Source: Amaricoccus macauensis
GTDB taxonomy: Bacteria; Pseudomonadota; Alphaproteobacteria; Rhodobacterales; Rhodobacteraceae
DNA: 64,000 nt
Direction: 5' to 3'
Assembly: GCF_014201905.1 (NCBI RefSeq)
Contig: NZ_JACHFM010000001.1
Location: forward strand, 124,001-188,000
The notes under the pieces are model-generated. The model was given only the letters and a program-made list of their open reading frames with translations. It made no database searches and was not told the DNA's origin. The translations under genes were made by a program, and so were the position numbers. Positions 40,741 through 50,523 of the stretch are shown here, one piece after another (positions within the stretch are counted from its first letter, which is position 1; every line of letters starts with the position of its first letter).

Positions 40741-43740
40741 TCAGGCGCTGAGGCGCGTGTTCTCGGGATCGTAGAAGACGGTGTTCTTGACGACCTTCGC
40801 CGTCAGGATGTGGTGCGGCATCGGGATGTAGAGCGTCTCGCCCTCCCGGGCATGGCCGTCGGTGATCACCGCCATGGCGATGGAGCGGCCGACCGCGTCA
40901 CTCCAGTAGGACGAGGTGACGTGGCCGAGCATCTTCATCGGCTTCGGCTGGTTCGGATCGGCGACGATCTGCGCGCCCTCCTGCAGCACGACGGTCGGAT
41001 CGTCGGTCAGGAGGCCGACGAGCTGCTTGCGGCCCGGCGCCACCATGTCCGGGCGGCTGAGCGAGCGCTTGCCGACGAAGTCGGGCTTCTTCTTGCCGAT
41101 CGCCCAGGTGAGGCCGGCGTCCGCTGGCGTCAGCGTGCCGTCGGTATCCTGGCCGACCACGATGTAGCCCTTCTCGGCGCGCAGCACGTGCATCGTCTCG
41201 GTGCCGTAGGCGCAGACGTCGTACTGCTGGCCCGCTTCCCACAGCTTTTCCCAGAGGGCGAGGCCATGGCGCGCGGGGACGTTCACCTCGAAGCCGAGCT
41301 CGCCGGTGAAGGAGACGCGGAACAGGCGCGCGGGGAAGCCCGCGACGGTGCATTCCGCGGCCGCCATGTGCGGGAAGGCCTCGGCCGTGATGTCGAGACC
41401 CTCGACGAAGGGCTCGAGGAGCTTGCGGGCGTTCGGGCCCTGCAGCGCGACCGTCGCCCACTGCTCGGTGGTCGAGGTGAGCCAGACCTGAAGGTCGGGC
41501 CACTCGGTCTGAAGGTAGTCCTCCATCATGTTGAGGACGCGCGCCGCGCCGCCGGTGGTGGTGGTGACGTGGAAGAGGTCCGGCCCGAGGCGGCCGATGA
41601 CGCCGTCGTCCCGGATGAAGCCGTCTTCGCCAAGGAGAAGGCCATAGCGGCTGCGGCCGACCCCGAGCTTCGCCCATGGGTTCGTGTACATCCGTTCCAT
41701 GAAGGTGACGGCGTCGGGGCCCGCGACCTCGATCTTGCCGAGGGTCGAGGCGTCGAACATGCCGACGCTGGCGCGGGTCGCCTGGCACTCGCGCCGGACG
41801 GCGGCGTGCATGTCCTCGCCCGGCTTCGGGAAGTACCACGCCCGGCGCCAGAGCGCGACCGGCTCGAAGGCGGCGCCATGCGCCTCGGCCCACGGGTCGA
41901 TCGGGGTCTTGCGGGTCAGCTCGAAGGTCGCGTCCTTGTGGTAGCCCGCGAAGGTGCCGAACGTCGTCGGCGTGTAGGGCGGGCGGAACGTGGTGAGGCC
42001 GACCTGCGGCGGCGCCTTTCCGAGCGCGTCGGAGGCGATCATCAGGCCGTTGATGTTCGACATCTTGCCCTGATCGGTTGCCATGCCGTTGGTGGTGTAG
42101 CGCTTCACGTGCTCGATCGAGCGCATCCCCTCGCGGACGGCGAGACGGATGTCCTTGGCGGTGACGTCGTTCTGGAAGTCGATGAACGCCTTCGCCTTGC
42201 CCGGGTCGCGGTCGGTCGGCAGCTCCTTCACGGTGATGCCGGTTCCGGGGCGGTCGGCCTCGACGGTGTGGGCGTGCTCGGTGGCGTCGCGCCCGGCGTC
42301 AAGCGCCGCCTGCGTGCCGGCGGCGGCGCCGTCGGCGAGGACGCTCGCGATGCCCCAGAGGCCGCGGCCGGCGCCGGCGATGTGCACGGCCTCGGTCCGG
42401 TGGCCGGGCAGGAACGCCTTCAGCTCGTCGTCCCACGCAAGGCTGCCCTTGGTGTGGGAGAAGAGATGCAGGCAGGGCGTCCAGCCGCCGCACATCAGCA
42501 CGGTGTCGCAGGCGATGTCGCGCGGCGTCGTCGCCTTGCCGTTCTCCACGCGGTTCACCCGGATCGAGCTGACGCGCAGCCGTCCGGAGGTGCCGGTGAC
42601 GGTGCGGCCGATCAGGGTCTCGATGCCGTGCTCACGGGCACGGTCGGTGAGCGCGCCCGCGACGTCCGTGCGGACATCGACGATGGCGACGGGCTTCGCG
42701 CCCGCCTCGGCAAGATCGAAGGCGGTGTACCATGCGGAGTCGTGCGACGTGACGATCACCGGGCGATCGCCGACCTTCACGCCGTAGCGGTTCAGGTAGG
42801 TCTGCGCGGCGCCGGCGAGCATGACGCCCGGACGGTCGTTGCCGTCGAAGACCAGCGGCTTCTCGAGCGCGCCCTGGGTGAGCACGACCTGGTTGGCGCG
42901 CACCTTCCACATCCGCTCGCGCGGGGCGCCTGCGGGGACGGTGTCGAGGTGGTCGGTCAGGCGCTGGGCGAGGCCGATCATGTTCTGGTGATAGTAGCCG
43001 ATCGCCGTCGTCCGGGTGAGGATCGTGACGTTCGGCAGGGCGGCGAGCTCCGCCAGCGTCGCGGCGAGCCAGTCCCACGCGGGCTTGCCGTCAATGACGA
43101 CGTCGGGCTCGGAGAGGAGCGAGCCACCGGGCTCTGCGGTCTCGTCGACGAGCATCACGGCCGCGCCCGAGCGGCCGGCGGCAAGCGCCGCGGCGAGACC
43201 GGCGGGGCCGGCGCCGATGATGAGCACGTCGGTGTGGGCAAAGCGGCTGGCGTAGCTGTCGGCGTCACTCTCGGTCGGCGAGACGCCGAGGCCGGCGGCG
43301 CCGCGGATGACCGGCTCGTAGACGCGGTCCCAGAAGGCGCGCGGCCACATGAAGGTCTTGTAGTAGAAGCCCGCGGAGAACAGCGAGCCGAGGTGGTCAT
43401 TGACCGCGCCCACGTCGAAGCCGAGCCCCGGCCAGCGGTTCTGGCTGGTGGCCTCCAGCCCGTCGCGGAGCTCCTGGATGGTGGCGCGGGTGTTCGGCTC
43501 GAACTGGCCGGCGCCACGGCGGGTGCCCATGAGCGCGTTCGGCTCGTCGGAACCCGCGGAGACCACGCCGCGCGGGCGGTGGTACTTGAACGAGCGGCCC
43601 ATCAGGTGGATGCCGTTCGCGAGCAGCGCCGAGGCGAGGGTGTCACCGGCGAGACCCTGAAGGGCCTTGCCGTCGAAGGTGAAGCGGACGGGCTTGCCGT
43701 GATCGACGCGGCCGCGGTTCGGAAGGCGGTTGCTGGTCAT
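40741..43740 (-). CDS. soxA: Sarcosine oxidase alpha subunit
   Basis: A 999-residue subunit binding NAD and THF. An N-terminal ferredoxin-like segment (GKPVRFTFDGKALQGLAGDTLASALLANG) is followed by the dinucleotide fold LIIGAGPAGLAAALAAGRSGAAVMLVDE and VLMCGGWTPCLHLFSH. The C-terminal half is a GcvT-like folate domain (VGMFDASTLGKIEVAGPDAVTFMERM to GEGLTWAIGKKKPDFVGKRSL-like end). The methyl group of sarcosine is transferred here to THF as methylene-THF. The ATG overlaps the soxD stop by 4 bases. Confidence 0.95.
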   Translation of the reverse strand: MTSNRLPNRGRVDHGKPVRFTFDGKALQGLAGDTLASALLANGIHLMGRSFKYHRPRGVVSAGSDEPNALMGTRRGAGQFEPNTRATIQELRDGLEATSQNRWPGLGFDVGAVNDHLGSLFSAGFYYKTFMWPRAFWDRVYEPVIRGAAGLGVSPTESDADSYASRFAHTDVLIIGAGPAGLAAALAAGRSGAAVMLVDETAEPGGSLLSEPDVVIDGKPAWDWLAATLAELAALPNVTILTRTTAIGYYHQNMIGLAQRLTDHLDTVPAGAPRERMWKVRANQVVLTQGALEKPLVFDGNDRPGVMLAGAAQTYLNRYGVKVGDRPVIVTSHDSAWYTAFDLAEAGAKPVAIVDVRTDVAGALTDRAREHGIETLIGRTVTGTSGRLRVSSIRVNRVENGKATTPRDIACDTVLMCGGWTPCLHLFSHTKGSLAWDDELKAFLPGHRTEAVHIAGAGRGLWGIASVLADGAAAGTQAALDAGRDATEHAHTVEADRPGTGITVKELPTDRDPGKAKAFIDFQNDVTAKDIRLAVREGMRSIEHVKRYTTNGMATDQGKMSNINGLMIASDALGKAPPQVGLTTFRPPYTPTTFGTFAGYHKDATFELTRKTPIDPWAEAHGAAFEPVALWRRAWYFPKPGEDMHAAVRRECQATRASVGMFDASTLGKIEVAGPDAVTFMERMYTNPWAKLGVGRSRYGLLLGEDGFIRDDGVIGRLGPDLFHVTTTTGGAARVLNMMEDYLQTEWPDLQVWLTSTTEQWATVALQGPNARKLLEPFVEGLDITAEAFPHMAAAECTVAGFPARLFRVSFTGELGFEVNVPARHGLALWEKLWEAGQQYDVCAYGTETMHVLRAEKGYIVVGQDTDGTLTPADAGLTWAIGKKKPDFVGKRSLSRPDMVAPGRKQLVGLLTDDPTVVLQEGAQIVADPNQPKPMKMLGHVTSSYWSDAVGRSIAMAVITDGHAREGETLYIPMPHHILTAKVVKNTVFYDPENTRLSA

Positions 43741-44039
43741 TGCGCTACTCCCGTGAGCTTTGCGACGTCCGGACGGGGCTCGCCAGCCTTGTAGGTGAGA
43801 AGGAAGCGGTCGGAGACGGTCTCGCGGGCCGCGTTGAAGAAGCGGGCGCAGCCGTTGATGTGGCGCCAGCGCTCGAAATGCACGCCGCGGGGGTTGGTGC
43901 GGATGAAGAGGAAGTCGCGCCACTCCTCGTCGGTGAGCTTCGACGGATCGGCGGGCCGGGCGATGTGGGCCTCGCCCGCGTAGGCGAATTCGAGCTCGGG
44001 AAGGTCCTGCTCGCAGTAGGGGCAATGGATCAGCAGCAT
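43737..44039 (-). CDS. soxD: Sarcosine oxidase delta subunit
   Basis: A 100-residue zinc subunit: C6-P-Y-C9 near the N-terminus and H60, C64 in WRHINGCARFFNAARET form the conserved zinc site. The FLFIRTNPRGVHFERW block is the family signature. Start at 44039; the longer frame upstream runs into the intergenic repeat and is not coding. Confidence 0.94.
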   Translation of the reverse strand: MLLIHCPYCEQDLPELEFAYAGEAHIARPADPSKLTDEEWRDFLFIRTNPRGVHFERWRHINGCARFFNAARETVSDRFLLTYKAGEPRPDVAKLTGVAQ

Positions 44040-44097
44040 GGCACGGACCTCCGAAGCGGGAACGGGGTGGATCGGGCGGCGGCGGGGGAGCGCCGGC

Positions 44098-44267
44098 CTC
44101 GGGGGGCTGAAGCCCCCGCTCGGCCGCCGCTGGTCGGGCGGCCGCCGTTGCGGCCTTCCTTCAGCGGCAGCGGGCTGGCGCCCGCGGGTCGAGGTTTCTC
44201 CCCGCCTGTTGGCGGGGCCCCTCGCCACTGCCCGATAGGGTTTCTGCCCATATGAAAACCGGGGCGG
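44098..44267 (-). repeat. Multi-stem intergenic repeat, copy 2 (between soxB and soxD)
   Basis: Stems in the same order as copy 1 at 7308-7480: GGGGGGC...GCCCCC at 44101-44119, a GCGGCC/GGCCGC region near 44120-44155, CGGGCTGGCGCCCG near 44171-44184, and CCCCGCCTGTTGGCGGGG at 44200-44217. The tail from ACTGCCCGATAGGG to CATATGAAAACC is identical to copy 1. Both lie within minus-strand operons in the same orientation. Confidence 0.8.
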
Positions 44268-44283
44268 ATTGCGGCGGCGGGCA

Positions 44284-45537
44284 TCAGTGGGCGACCGCGG
44301 CGGCGGCGGCCTCGTCGATGAGGCGGCCGGTGGTGAAGCGCTCGAGCGTGAAGGGCGCGTTGATCGGGTGCGGCTCGTCGCGGGCCACCGTGTGGGCCAG
44401 CGTGTGGGCAGCGCCCGGCGTCGCCTTGAAGCCGCCGGTGCCCCAGCCGCAGTTGACGTAGAGCCCCGGGACCGGGGTCTTGCCGAGGATCGCCGAGCGG
44501 TCCGGCGTCACGTCGACGATGCCGCCCCATTTCCGCAGCATCCGCATGCGGCGGAAGATCGGGAAGATCTCGCAGATCGCGGCGAGCGTGTGCTCGATGA
44601 GCGGCAGGCCGCCGCGCTGGGAGTAGCTCACGTACTGGTCGGTGCCGGAGCCGATGACGAGCTCGCCCTTGTCGGACTGGCTGATGTAGGCGTGCACCGA
44701 GTTCGACATGACGACGCAGGGGAAGATCGGCTTGATCGGCTCGGAGACCAGCGCCTGAAGCGGGTAGGACTCGAGCGGCAGGCGGACGCCGGCCGTCTCC
44801 ATCACCACCGAGGTGTGACCGGCGGCGGAAACGGCGACCTTCTTCGCGGCGATGAAGCCCTTCGCCGTCTCCACGCCGGTGACGCGGCCGTCGGGGCCAC
44901 GGCGGATGGCGCTGACCGGGCAGTTCTGGATGATGTCGACGCCGCGGGCGGCTGCGGCTCGGGCATAGCCCCATGCCACGGCGTCATGGCGCGCGGTGCC
45001 GGCGCGGCGCTGCAGGGCGGCGCCAAGCACGGGGTAGCGCGCGGACGGCGAGATATCGAGCGGCGGGCAGAAGGCCTTCGCCTCCTTCGCCGTCAGCCAC
45101 GAGTTGTCGACGCCGTTCAGGCGGTTCGAGTGCACGTGGCGCTGGGAGGACTGCACGTCGTGGACATTGTGCGCCAGCATCATCACGCCGCGCTTGGAGT
45201 ACATGACGTTGTAGTTCAGGTCCTGGCTCAGGTTCTCCCAGAGGTCGAGGGCGTGGTCATAGAGCCGGGCGCTCTCGTCGTAGAGGTAGTTCGAGCGGAT
45301 GATGGTGGTGTTGCGGCCCGTATTGCCGCCGCCGAGCCAGCCCTTCTCGATCACCGCGACGTTGGTGATGCCATGCTCCTTGGCGAGGTAGTAGGCGGCG
45401 CCGAGGCCGTGGCCCCCTGCCCCGACGATGATGACGTCGTAGGACGCCTTTGGCTCGGCATCCGGCCACTGGGGGGTCCAGTTCTTCTGGCCGCTCAGGG
45501 CGCCCTTGATGACCTGGGCGAGGGAAAAATGCGTCAT
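44284..45537 (-). CDS. soxB: Sarcosine oxidase beta subunit
   Basis: A 417-residue flavin subunit that oxidises sarcosine. The FAD fold is [51 protein letters not shown]. Later motifs include [34 protein letters not shown] and [15 protein letters not shown], both typical of SoxB. Start at 45537 ([10 protein letters not shown]) with a GGGAG ribosome site. First gene of soxB-[repeat]-soxDAG-glyA-sdaA. Confidence 0.95.
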   Translation of the reverse strand: MTHFSLAQVIKGALSGQKNWTPQWPDAEPKASYDVIIVGAGGHGLGAAYYLAKEHGITNVAVIEKGWLGGGNTGRNTTIIRSNYLYDESARLYDHALDLWENLSQDLNYNVMYSKRGVMMLAHNVHDVQSSQRHVHSNRLNGVDNSWLTAKEAKAFCPPLDISPSARYPVLGAALQRRAGTARHDAVAWGYARAAAARGVDIIQNCPVSAIRRGPDGRVTGVETAKGFIAAKKVAVSAAGHTSVVMETAGVRLPLESYPLQALVSEPIKPIFPCVVMSNSVHAYISQSDKGELVIGSGTDQYVSYSQRGGLPLIEHTLAAICEIFPIFRRMRMLRKWGGIVDVTPDRSAILGKTPVPGLYVNCGWGTGGFKATPGAAHTLAHTVARDEPHPINAPFTLERFTTGRLIDEAAAAAVAH

Positions 45538-45617
45538 TGCCGGTGCTCCCAAGATGTCCGGGTCTCTATAGCGGATCCCGGGGGCGCGGACCTGTACCCT
45601 TGCGTCAGATCTCGTGT

Positions 45618-46652
45618 ATGCTGGCGGCGGAGGTGCGATTGGCTCAGCTCACTGTCGGCTTCATTCTCGCCCGGCGCTTCACGCTCTGCGCGCTCGGCAA
45701 CTTTGTCGATGTCCTGAGGCTCGCCGCCGACGAGGGCGACCGGTCGCGGCCGATCCTCTGCGCATGGAAGGTGCTGTCACCGACCATGGAGCCGATCGCC
45801 TCGAGCTCGGGGATCGCTGTCCAGCCGGAGGAGCGGCTCGGCGATCCTTCGCGCTTCGACTATCTCGTGGTGGTGGGCGGGCTCGTCGACGAGATCGAGA
45901 ACCTCCACCCCGACACGGTGCGTTTTCTCGAACGCGCGGCGGCGGCGGGGATCCCGCTCGTGGGCGTCTGCACCGGCACGTTCGCGCTGCACCGCGCCGG
46001 GCTGATGCAGGGCTATCGCGCCTGTGTGAGCTGGTTTCACCACGAGGACTTCCTCGAGCGCTTCGACGGGCTGAAGCCGGTCAGCGACCAGATTTTCGTG
46101 GTCGATCGCGACCGGCTCACCTGTTCGGGCGGGGTGTCCTCGGCGCATCTCGCGGCGTTCATCGTCGAGCGCCACCTCGGGCGGGCGCGGGCGGCGAAGA
46201 GCCTGCACATCATGATCATCGACGAGGCGGCCGCCGAGGAGCCGCAGCCGGGGATGCCGCTGGCGCTCGTCACCGACGACCCGCTGGTGCGCCGGGCGCT
46301 GCTCGTCATGCAGCAGTCGATCGACGCGCCGCTCTCCATCGGCCGTGTGGTGGGACAGATCGGCGTCAGCCGGCGCAAGGTGGAGCGGCACTTCCGCGAG
46401 GCGCTGGGGATGACGCCGCTGGAAGCGGACCGGCTGATCCGCGTCGAGCAGGCGCGGCATCTCCTGCTCACCACCCGGCGCTCGGCGACGCAGATCGCCG
46501 CGGAGACCGGGTTCTGCGACCTGCCGCACATGATCCGGGTGTTTCGCGCCGCCACGGGCACGACGCCCGATGCCTTCCGCAAGGCGCGCGGTCAGGGGGC
46601 GGCGCCCTCCGATGCGGGCACCCTGCGCGCTTCTGACGGCGTGCGGTCATAG
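45618..46652 (+). CDS. GlxA-family (GATase1-AraC) transcriptional regulator, SouR/GbdR-like, copy 1
   Basis: A 344-residue regulator. The N-terminal DJ-1/GATase1-like domain has [43 protein letters not shown], and [15 protein letters not shown] with cysteine in the nucleophile elbow. The C-terminal AraC domain ([43 protein letters not shown]) ends the protein. GbdR and SouR of Pseudomonas, which control betaine and sarcosine use, have this architecture. Divergent from soxB, so likely regulates it. A TTG at 45639 has a better ribosome site (GGAGG) than the ATG used here, so the true start may be there. Confidence 0.88.
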   Translation: MLAAEVRLAQLTVGFILARRFTLCALGNFVDVLRLAADEGDRSRPILCAWKVLSPTMEPIASSSGIAVQPEERLGDPSRFDYLVVVGGLVDEIENLHPDTVRFLERAAAAGIPLVGVCTGTFALHRAGLMQGYRACVSWFHHEDFLERFDGLKPVSDQIFVVDRDRLTCSGGVSSAHLAAFIVERHLGRARAAKSLHIMIIDEAAAEEPQPGMPLALVTDDPLVRRALLVMQQSIDAPLSIGRVVGQIGVSRRKVERHFREALGMTPLEADRLIRVEQARHLLLTTRRSATQIAAETGFCDLPHMIRVFRAATGTTPDAFRKARGQGAAPSDAGTLRASDGVRS

Positions 46653-47635
46653 CGGAGGCGGAACGACCGGCTGAGGTGCGAAGAATCGCAGAAGCCGCAT
46701 TCGACGGCGATCTCCGAGACCGACTTCTCCGTTGCCTCGAGCAGGTGGCGGGCGAAGGCAAGGCGTATGTCGAGGAAGGCCGCCTGCGGCGAGGTGCCGA
46801 GGGCCGCGCGGAAGTGGCGTTCGAGCTGGCGCTTGTTGTTGCCCATGAGGCGCGCGATCTCGGCCACGGGCACCGGCATGTCGATGCGCTGCTGCATGAG
46901 AAGAAGCGCACGCTTGACCATCGGATCTGCGGTCCGGAGTTCCAGCGGGATGCCGGGCTGCGGCCGGTCGGCGCGCGGTGCGTCGTCGATGATCATGATG
47001 TGCAGGCTCTTGCTCGCCTGTGCGCGGCCGATGTGCTTCTCGACGAGATGGGCCGCGAGATGCGCCGAGCTGGCGCCGCCGGCGCAGGTCAGCCGGTCGC
47101 CGTCGACCACGAAGACCTGATCGGAGATCGGCTCGAGGCCATCGAACTGTTCGAGGAAATCGGCGTGACAGAACCAGCTGACACAGGCGCGATAGCCCTG
47201 CATCAGCCCGGCGCGGTGCAGGATGAAGGCGCCGGTGCACAGGCCGACGAGCGGGACTCCGGCCTCCGCGGCGCGGCGGAGGAAGGCGGTGTAGGCCGGG
47301 CCGATCTTCGGCGTTTCCTCGAGCAGGCCGCCGACGACGACGATGTAGTCGAAGCGCACCGGATCACCGAGCCGCTCGCCCGGCTGGACCGGAACCCCGG
47401 AGCTCGAGGGCACCGGGTCCATGCTGTCGGAGAGCACCGACCAGTCGCACATGATCGGCCGCGACCGGTCGCCCTCGTCGGCGGCGAGCCGGAGGACATC
47501 GACGAAGTTCGCGAAGGCGCAGAGCGTGAAGCGCGGCGCGAGAATGAAGCCGACCGAGAGATGACGGCCGGGCCGGTGCGGCCGCGCCGCCGAGGATCGC
47601 TTCGCTCCGCTCTCCGTCACGTCACCGAACCTCAT
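46592..47635 (-). CDS. GlxA-family (GATase1-AraC) transcriptional regulator, SouR/GbdR-like, copy 2
   Basis: A 347-residue paralogue of the convergent regulator at 45618-46652; both contain FTLCA[21 protein letters not shown], [16 protein letters not shown] and [10 protein letters not shown]. The AraC domain reads VAEIARLMGNNKRQLERHFRAALGTSPQAAFLDIRLAFARHLL. Divergent from the dimethylglycine dehydrogenase-family gene at 47831, so likely controls it. The start at 47635 has a GAGG ribosome site. Its 3' end overlaps that of copy 1 by 61 bases. Confidence 0.88.
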   Translation of the reverse strand: MRFGDVTESGAKRSSAARPHRPGRHLSVGFILAPRFTLCAFANFVDVLRLAADEGDRSRPIMCDWSVLSDSMDPVPSSSGVPVQPGERLGDPVRFDYIVVVGGLLEETPKIGPAYTAFLRRAAEAGVPLVGLCTGAFILHRAGLMQGYRACVSWFCHADFLEQFDGLEPISDQVFVVDGDRLTCAGGASSAHLAAHLVEKHIGRAQASKSLHIMIIDDAPRADRPQPGIPLELRTADPMVKRALLLMQQRIDMPVPVAEIARLMGNNKRQLERHFRAALGTSPQAAFLDIRLAFARHLLEATEKSVSEIAVECGFCDSSHLSRSFRLRYDRTPSEARRVPASEGAAP

Positions 47636-47830
47636 GCTGCACCTCATGCCGCCGGTCGCGATCGTCTCGTCTGCCCATGTATCGCCCGCCATGTCGTAAA
47701 GGTAATCCGCAAGTGACGCAAATCTCCTGTCGCAGGCCGGGGATCGGGCGCATCATGCCCCCCTGCCGCATCACCGCCGCCACCTCGCCCGCGAAGATCG
47801 AGCCCGCGAAGATCGAGAAGGAGAAGAGAC

Positions 47831-50392
47831 ATGTCAGCGTTTCCCGAACGGGCGAAGGTCGTCATCGTCGGGCTCGGCGGGATCGTCGGCGCCTCTGTCG
47901 CGCATCACCTGATCGAACGCGGCTGGGATGATATCGTCGGCATCGACAAGTCCGGCATCCCGACCGACATCGGCTCGACGGCGCATGCATCGGACTTCTG
48001 CTACGCCACGAGCCACGACGCGCTGTCGTGCTGGACGACGCTCTACTCGGTCGATTTCTTCGAGAAGATGGGCCACTACGCGCGCGTCGGCGGCATCGAG
48101 GTTGCGCGGGTCGGCGACGACGAGCGGATGAACGAGCTTCGGCGCAAGGTGGACTCGGGCCGCGCCTTCGGGACGCGGGCGCGGCTGATGGAACCGGCCG
48201 AGATCAAGGAGAAGTTCCCGCTCATCGAGGAAGACCTGGTGCAGGGCGGCCTCTGGGACCCGGACGCGGGCCTCGTCATTCCCCGCTCGCAGACCGTCGC
48301 GGGCAAACTCGTCGATCGGGCGGAGGCGGCGGGCAAGCTGAAGCCGTTCGCCAACACGTCGGCGAAGTCGCTCATCATCGAGGACGGGCGGATCCGGGGC
48401 GTCGTCACGACGCGCGGCACGATCATGGCGGACTACGTCGTGGTCTGCGCCGGGCTCTGGGGGCGGCTCATCGCCGAGATGGCGGGCGAGGACCTGCCGG
48501 TGATGCCCGTCGATCACCCGCTGACCTTCTTCGGGCCGTATGACCAGTTCGCGGGCACCGGCAAGGAAATCGGCTATCCGCTGATGCGCGATCAGGGCAA
48601 CTCGGCCTACATGCGCGACACCGGCGATCCGAAGACCGCCGAGGGCGGGCAGATCGAGTGGGGTTACTACGAGGAGACGACGCCGCGGCTGGTGCATCCG
48701 CGCGACCTGCTCGAGAAGGAACAGGCGCGCCTCTCGCCGTCGCAGCGCGACCTCGACATGGAGCAGGTCATCGAGCCGCTGGAGCGGGCGATGGAGCTGA
48801 CGCCGATCCTGGGTGAACTCGGCTACAACGAGGGGCATTCGTTCAACGGCCTTCTGCAGACCACGACCGACGGCGGGCCGTCCATGGGCGAGAGCCAGAA
48901 GGTGCGCGGCCTCTGGTACGCGGTCGGCATCTGGGTGAAGGACGGGCCCGGCATGGGCAAGCTCATCGCCGACTGGATGACCGACGGACGGACGGCGATC
49001 GACCATGCGCGGATCGACTATGCCCGCTTCAATCCGTTCGCGCTGACCGAGGCGTTCATCGAGGAGCGCTGCACCGAGACGGCGCGCAAGATCTACAACC
49101 CGCCGGTGCATCCGCGCGAGCCCTTCGCCGGCGGCCGGGGCATCCGGCGTTCGCCGTTCTGGGAGCGCGAGAAGGAGCTTGGCGGCCACTTCATGGAGCT
49201 CGGCGGCTGGGAGCGGGCGCATGGCTATGCGGCGAACGAGCCCCTGCTGGAGACCTACGGCGACAAGGTGCCGGTGCGGGCAGACGAGTGGGACAACCGG
49301 CATTTCTGGCGGGTGTCGAACGCCGAGCAGCTCGCCATGAGCGAGGACTGCGGGCTGATCAACCTGTCGCACTTCCACATGACCGACATTTCCGGCCCGG
49401 ACCACGTGGCGCTGATGGAATGGCTCTGCACGGCAAAGGTCGGCGGCGACGCGAACATCGGCAAGGGCATCTACACGCATTTTCTCGACGACGAGGGCAT
49501 GGTGCGTGCGGATTTCACCATCTTCCGCATGGCGGATCGCATCCGCATGGTGAACGGCGCCGACGCGGGCCCGCGCGATTTCCACTACATGCGGCGCGTG
49601 GCCGAGGACAAGGGCTTCGACGTGACGATCACCGACGTCGCGGAGGCGTTCGTGACCATCGGCATCTGGGGGCCGAACGCGCGGGAGAACCTCTCGAAGG
49701 TCGTCGAAGACCCGGAGGCGCTGTCGAAGGAGAACTTCCCCTTCGCCGCCATCCGGCCGCTCAGGATCGCCGGGAAGGACGTGATGGCGTTCCGCATCTC
49801 CTATGTGGGCGAACAGGGCTGGGAGCTGCACATGGCCTATGGCGACGGCCTCGCGGTCTGGGACGCGCTGCGCGCGACCGGCGTGATGGCCGTGGGCGTC
49901 GAGACCTATGCCAACAGCCGGCGGCTGGAGAAGAGCCTGCGGTTGCAGAATTCCGACCTGCTGACCGAATACAACCTGCTCGAGGCCGATCTTGCACGGC
50001 CGAAGGTCAAGGAGGCCGACTTCCGCGGCAAGGCGAAGCATCTCGAGTACCGGGCGCGCGAGCATCAGCCGGCGATGCTCTGCACGCTGGTGATGACCGA
50101 CAACGTCGATGCGAAGGGCGTCGCGCGCTATCCGGTCGGGACGCTGCCGGTGATCGATCCCGAGACCGGCGAGACGCTGGTCGACGCGCTCGGGCGGCGG
50201 TCGTTCACCACGTCGATCGCCTTCGGGCCGAGCGTGGGCAGGAACATTGCGCTTGCCTATCTGCCCTGGGAGTTCTGTCAGGAGGGGCGCAAGCTCGCGG
50301 TGCAATACTTCGGTGAGACCTATCCGGTCGAGGTCGCCGGCGTCGGCTACAAGCCGCTCTATGACCCGGAGAACACGAAGCCGCGGAGCTGA
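47831..50392 (+). CDS. FAD-dependent dimethylglycine/sarcosine dehydrogenase family enzyme with GcvT domain
   Basis: An 853-residue two-domain enzyme. The N-terminal DAO-type FAD domain starts KVVIVGLGGIVGASVAHHLIERGW and has GSTAHASDF, where H aligns with the flavin-linking histidine of the family. GHSFNGLLQTTTDGGPSMGES and YAVGIWVKDGPGMGKLIADWM follow. The C-terminal half is a GcvT/folate domain (GLINLSHFHMTDISGPDHVALMEWL, VTIGIWGPNARENLSKVV, FRISYVGEQGWELHMAYGDGLAVWDAL). Such enzymes demethylate dimethylglycine (or sarcosine), passing formaldehyde to THF. With the sox genes beside it, dimethylglycine is the better guess. GAGAAGGAGAAGAG precedes the ATG. Confidence 0.88.
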   Translation: MSAFPERAKVVIVGLGGIVGASVAHHLIERGWDDIVGIDKSGIPTDIGSTAHASDFCYATSHDALSCWTTLYSVDFFEKMGHYARVGGIEVARVGDDERMNELRRKVDSGRAFGTRARLMEPAEIKEKFPLIEEDLVQGGLWDPDAGLVIPRSQTVAGKLVDRAEAAGKLKPFANTSAKSLIIEDGRIRGVVTTRGTIMADYVVVCAGLWGRLIAEMAGEDLPVMPVDHPLTFFGPYDQFAGTGKEIGYPLMRDQGNSAYMRDTGDPKTAEGGQIEWGYYEETTPRLVHPRDLLEKEQARLSPSQRDLDMEQVIEPLERAMELTPILGELGYNEGHSFNGLLQTTTDGGPSMGESQKVRGLWYAVGIWVKDGPGMGKLIADWMTDGRTAIDHARIDYARFNPFALTEAFIEERCTETARKIYNPPVHPREPFAGGRGIRRSPFWEREKELGGHFMELGGWERAHGYAANEPLLETYGDKVPVRADEWDNRHFWRVSNAEQLAMSEDCGLINLSHFHMTDISGPDHVALMEWLCTAKVGGDANIGKGIYTHFLDDEGMVRADFTIFRMADRIRMVNGADAGPRDFHYMRRVAEDKGFDVTITDVAEAFVTIGIWGPNARENLSKVVEDPEALSKENFPFAAIRPLRIAGKDVMAFRISYVGEQGWELHMAYGDGLAVWDALRATGVMAVGVETYANSRRLEKSLRLQNSDLLTEYNLLEADLARPKVKEADFRGKAKHLEYRAREHQPAMLCTLVMTDNVDAKGVARYPVGTLPVIDPETGETLVDALGRRSFTTSIAFGPSVGRNIALAYLPWEFCQEGRKLAVQYFGETYPVEVAGVGYKPLYDPENTKPRS

Positions 50393-50409
50393 CCGTCTCC
50401 CGCGACTAA

Positions 50410-50424
50410 ATTGACTGCATACAA
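50410..50424. promoter_or_regulatory. MocR operator-like sequence upstream of the MFS gene
   Basis: The 15-base stretch ATTGACTGCATACAA contains ATTGACTGCATA, also at 53438-53449, and CTGCATACAA, found inverted at 53387-53396, both in front of the mocR-like gene. Sharing of these words by two otherwise unrelated promoter gaps points to a common regulator, the adjacent MocR protein. Confidence 0.55.
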
Positions 50425-50523
50425 TACGGCACACATGTAGGCAATCATCTCGCTTGCAAACTACCCGCAGTTGCATATAGGAAGGGCACGCTCGTCGTGC
50501 CCCTCCCAAGCCGGACCCAAGCC

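Noticed and set aside
37491-43794. Very long plus-strand open frames (over 1000 codons each) opposite sdaA-glyA-soxG and soxA
   Set aside because: They are Arg/His/Asp/Gly-rich mirror frames caused by high G+C codon bias, lack ribosome sites and match no family, while the opposite strand encodes clear enzymes.
47788-47817. A 15-base direct repeat (CCCGCGAAGATCGAG twice) before the dimethylglycine dehydrogenase gene
   Set aside because: Likely a slippage duplication within the leader; it overlaps the approach to the ribosome site and shows no symmetry expected of an operator.
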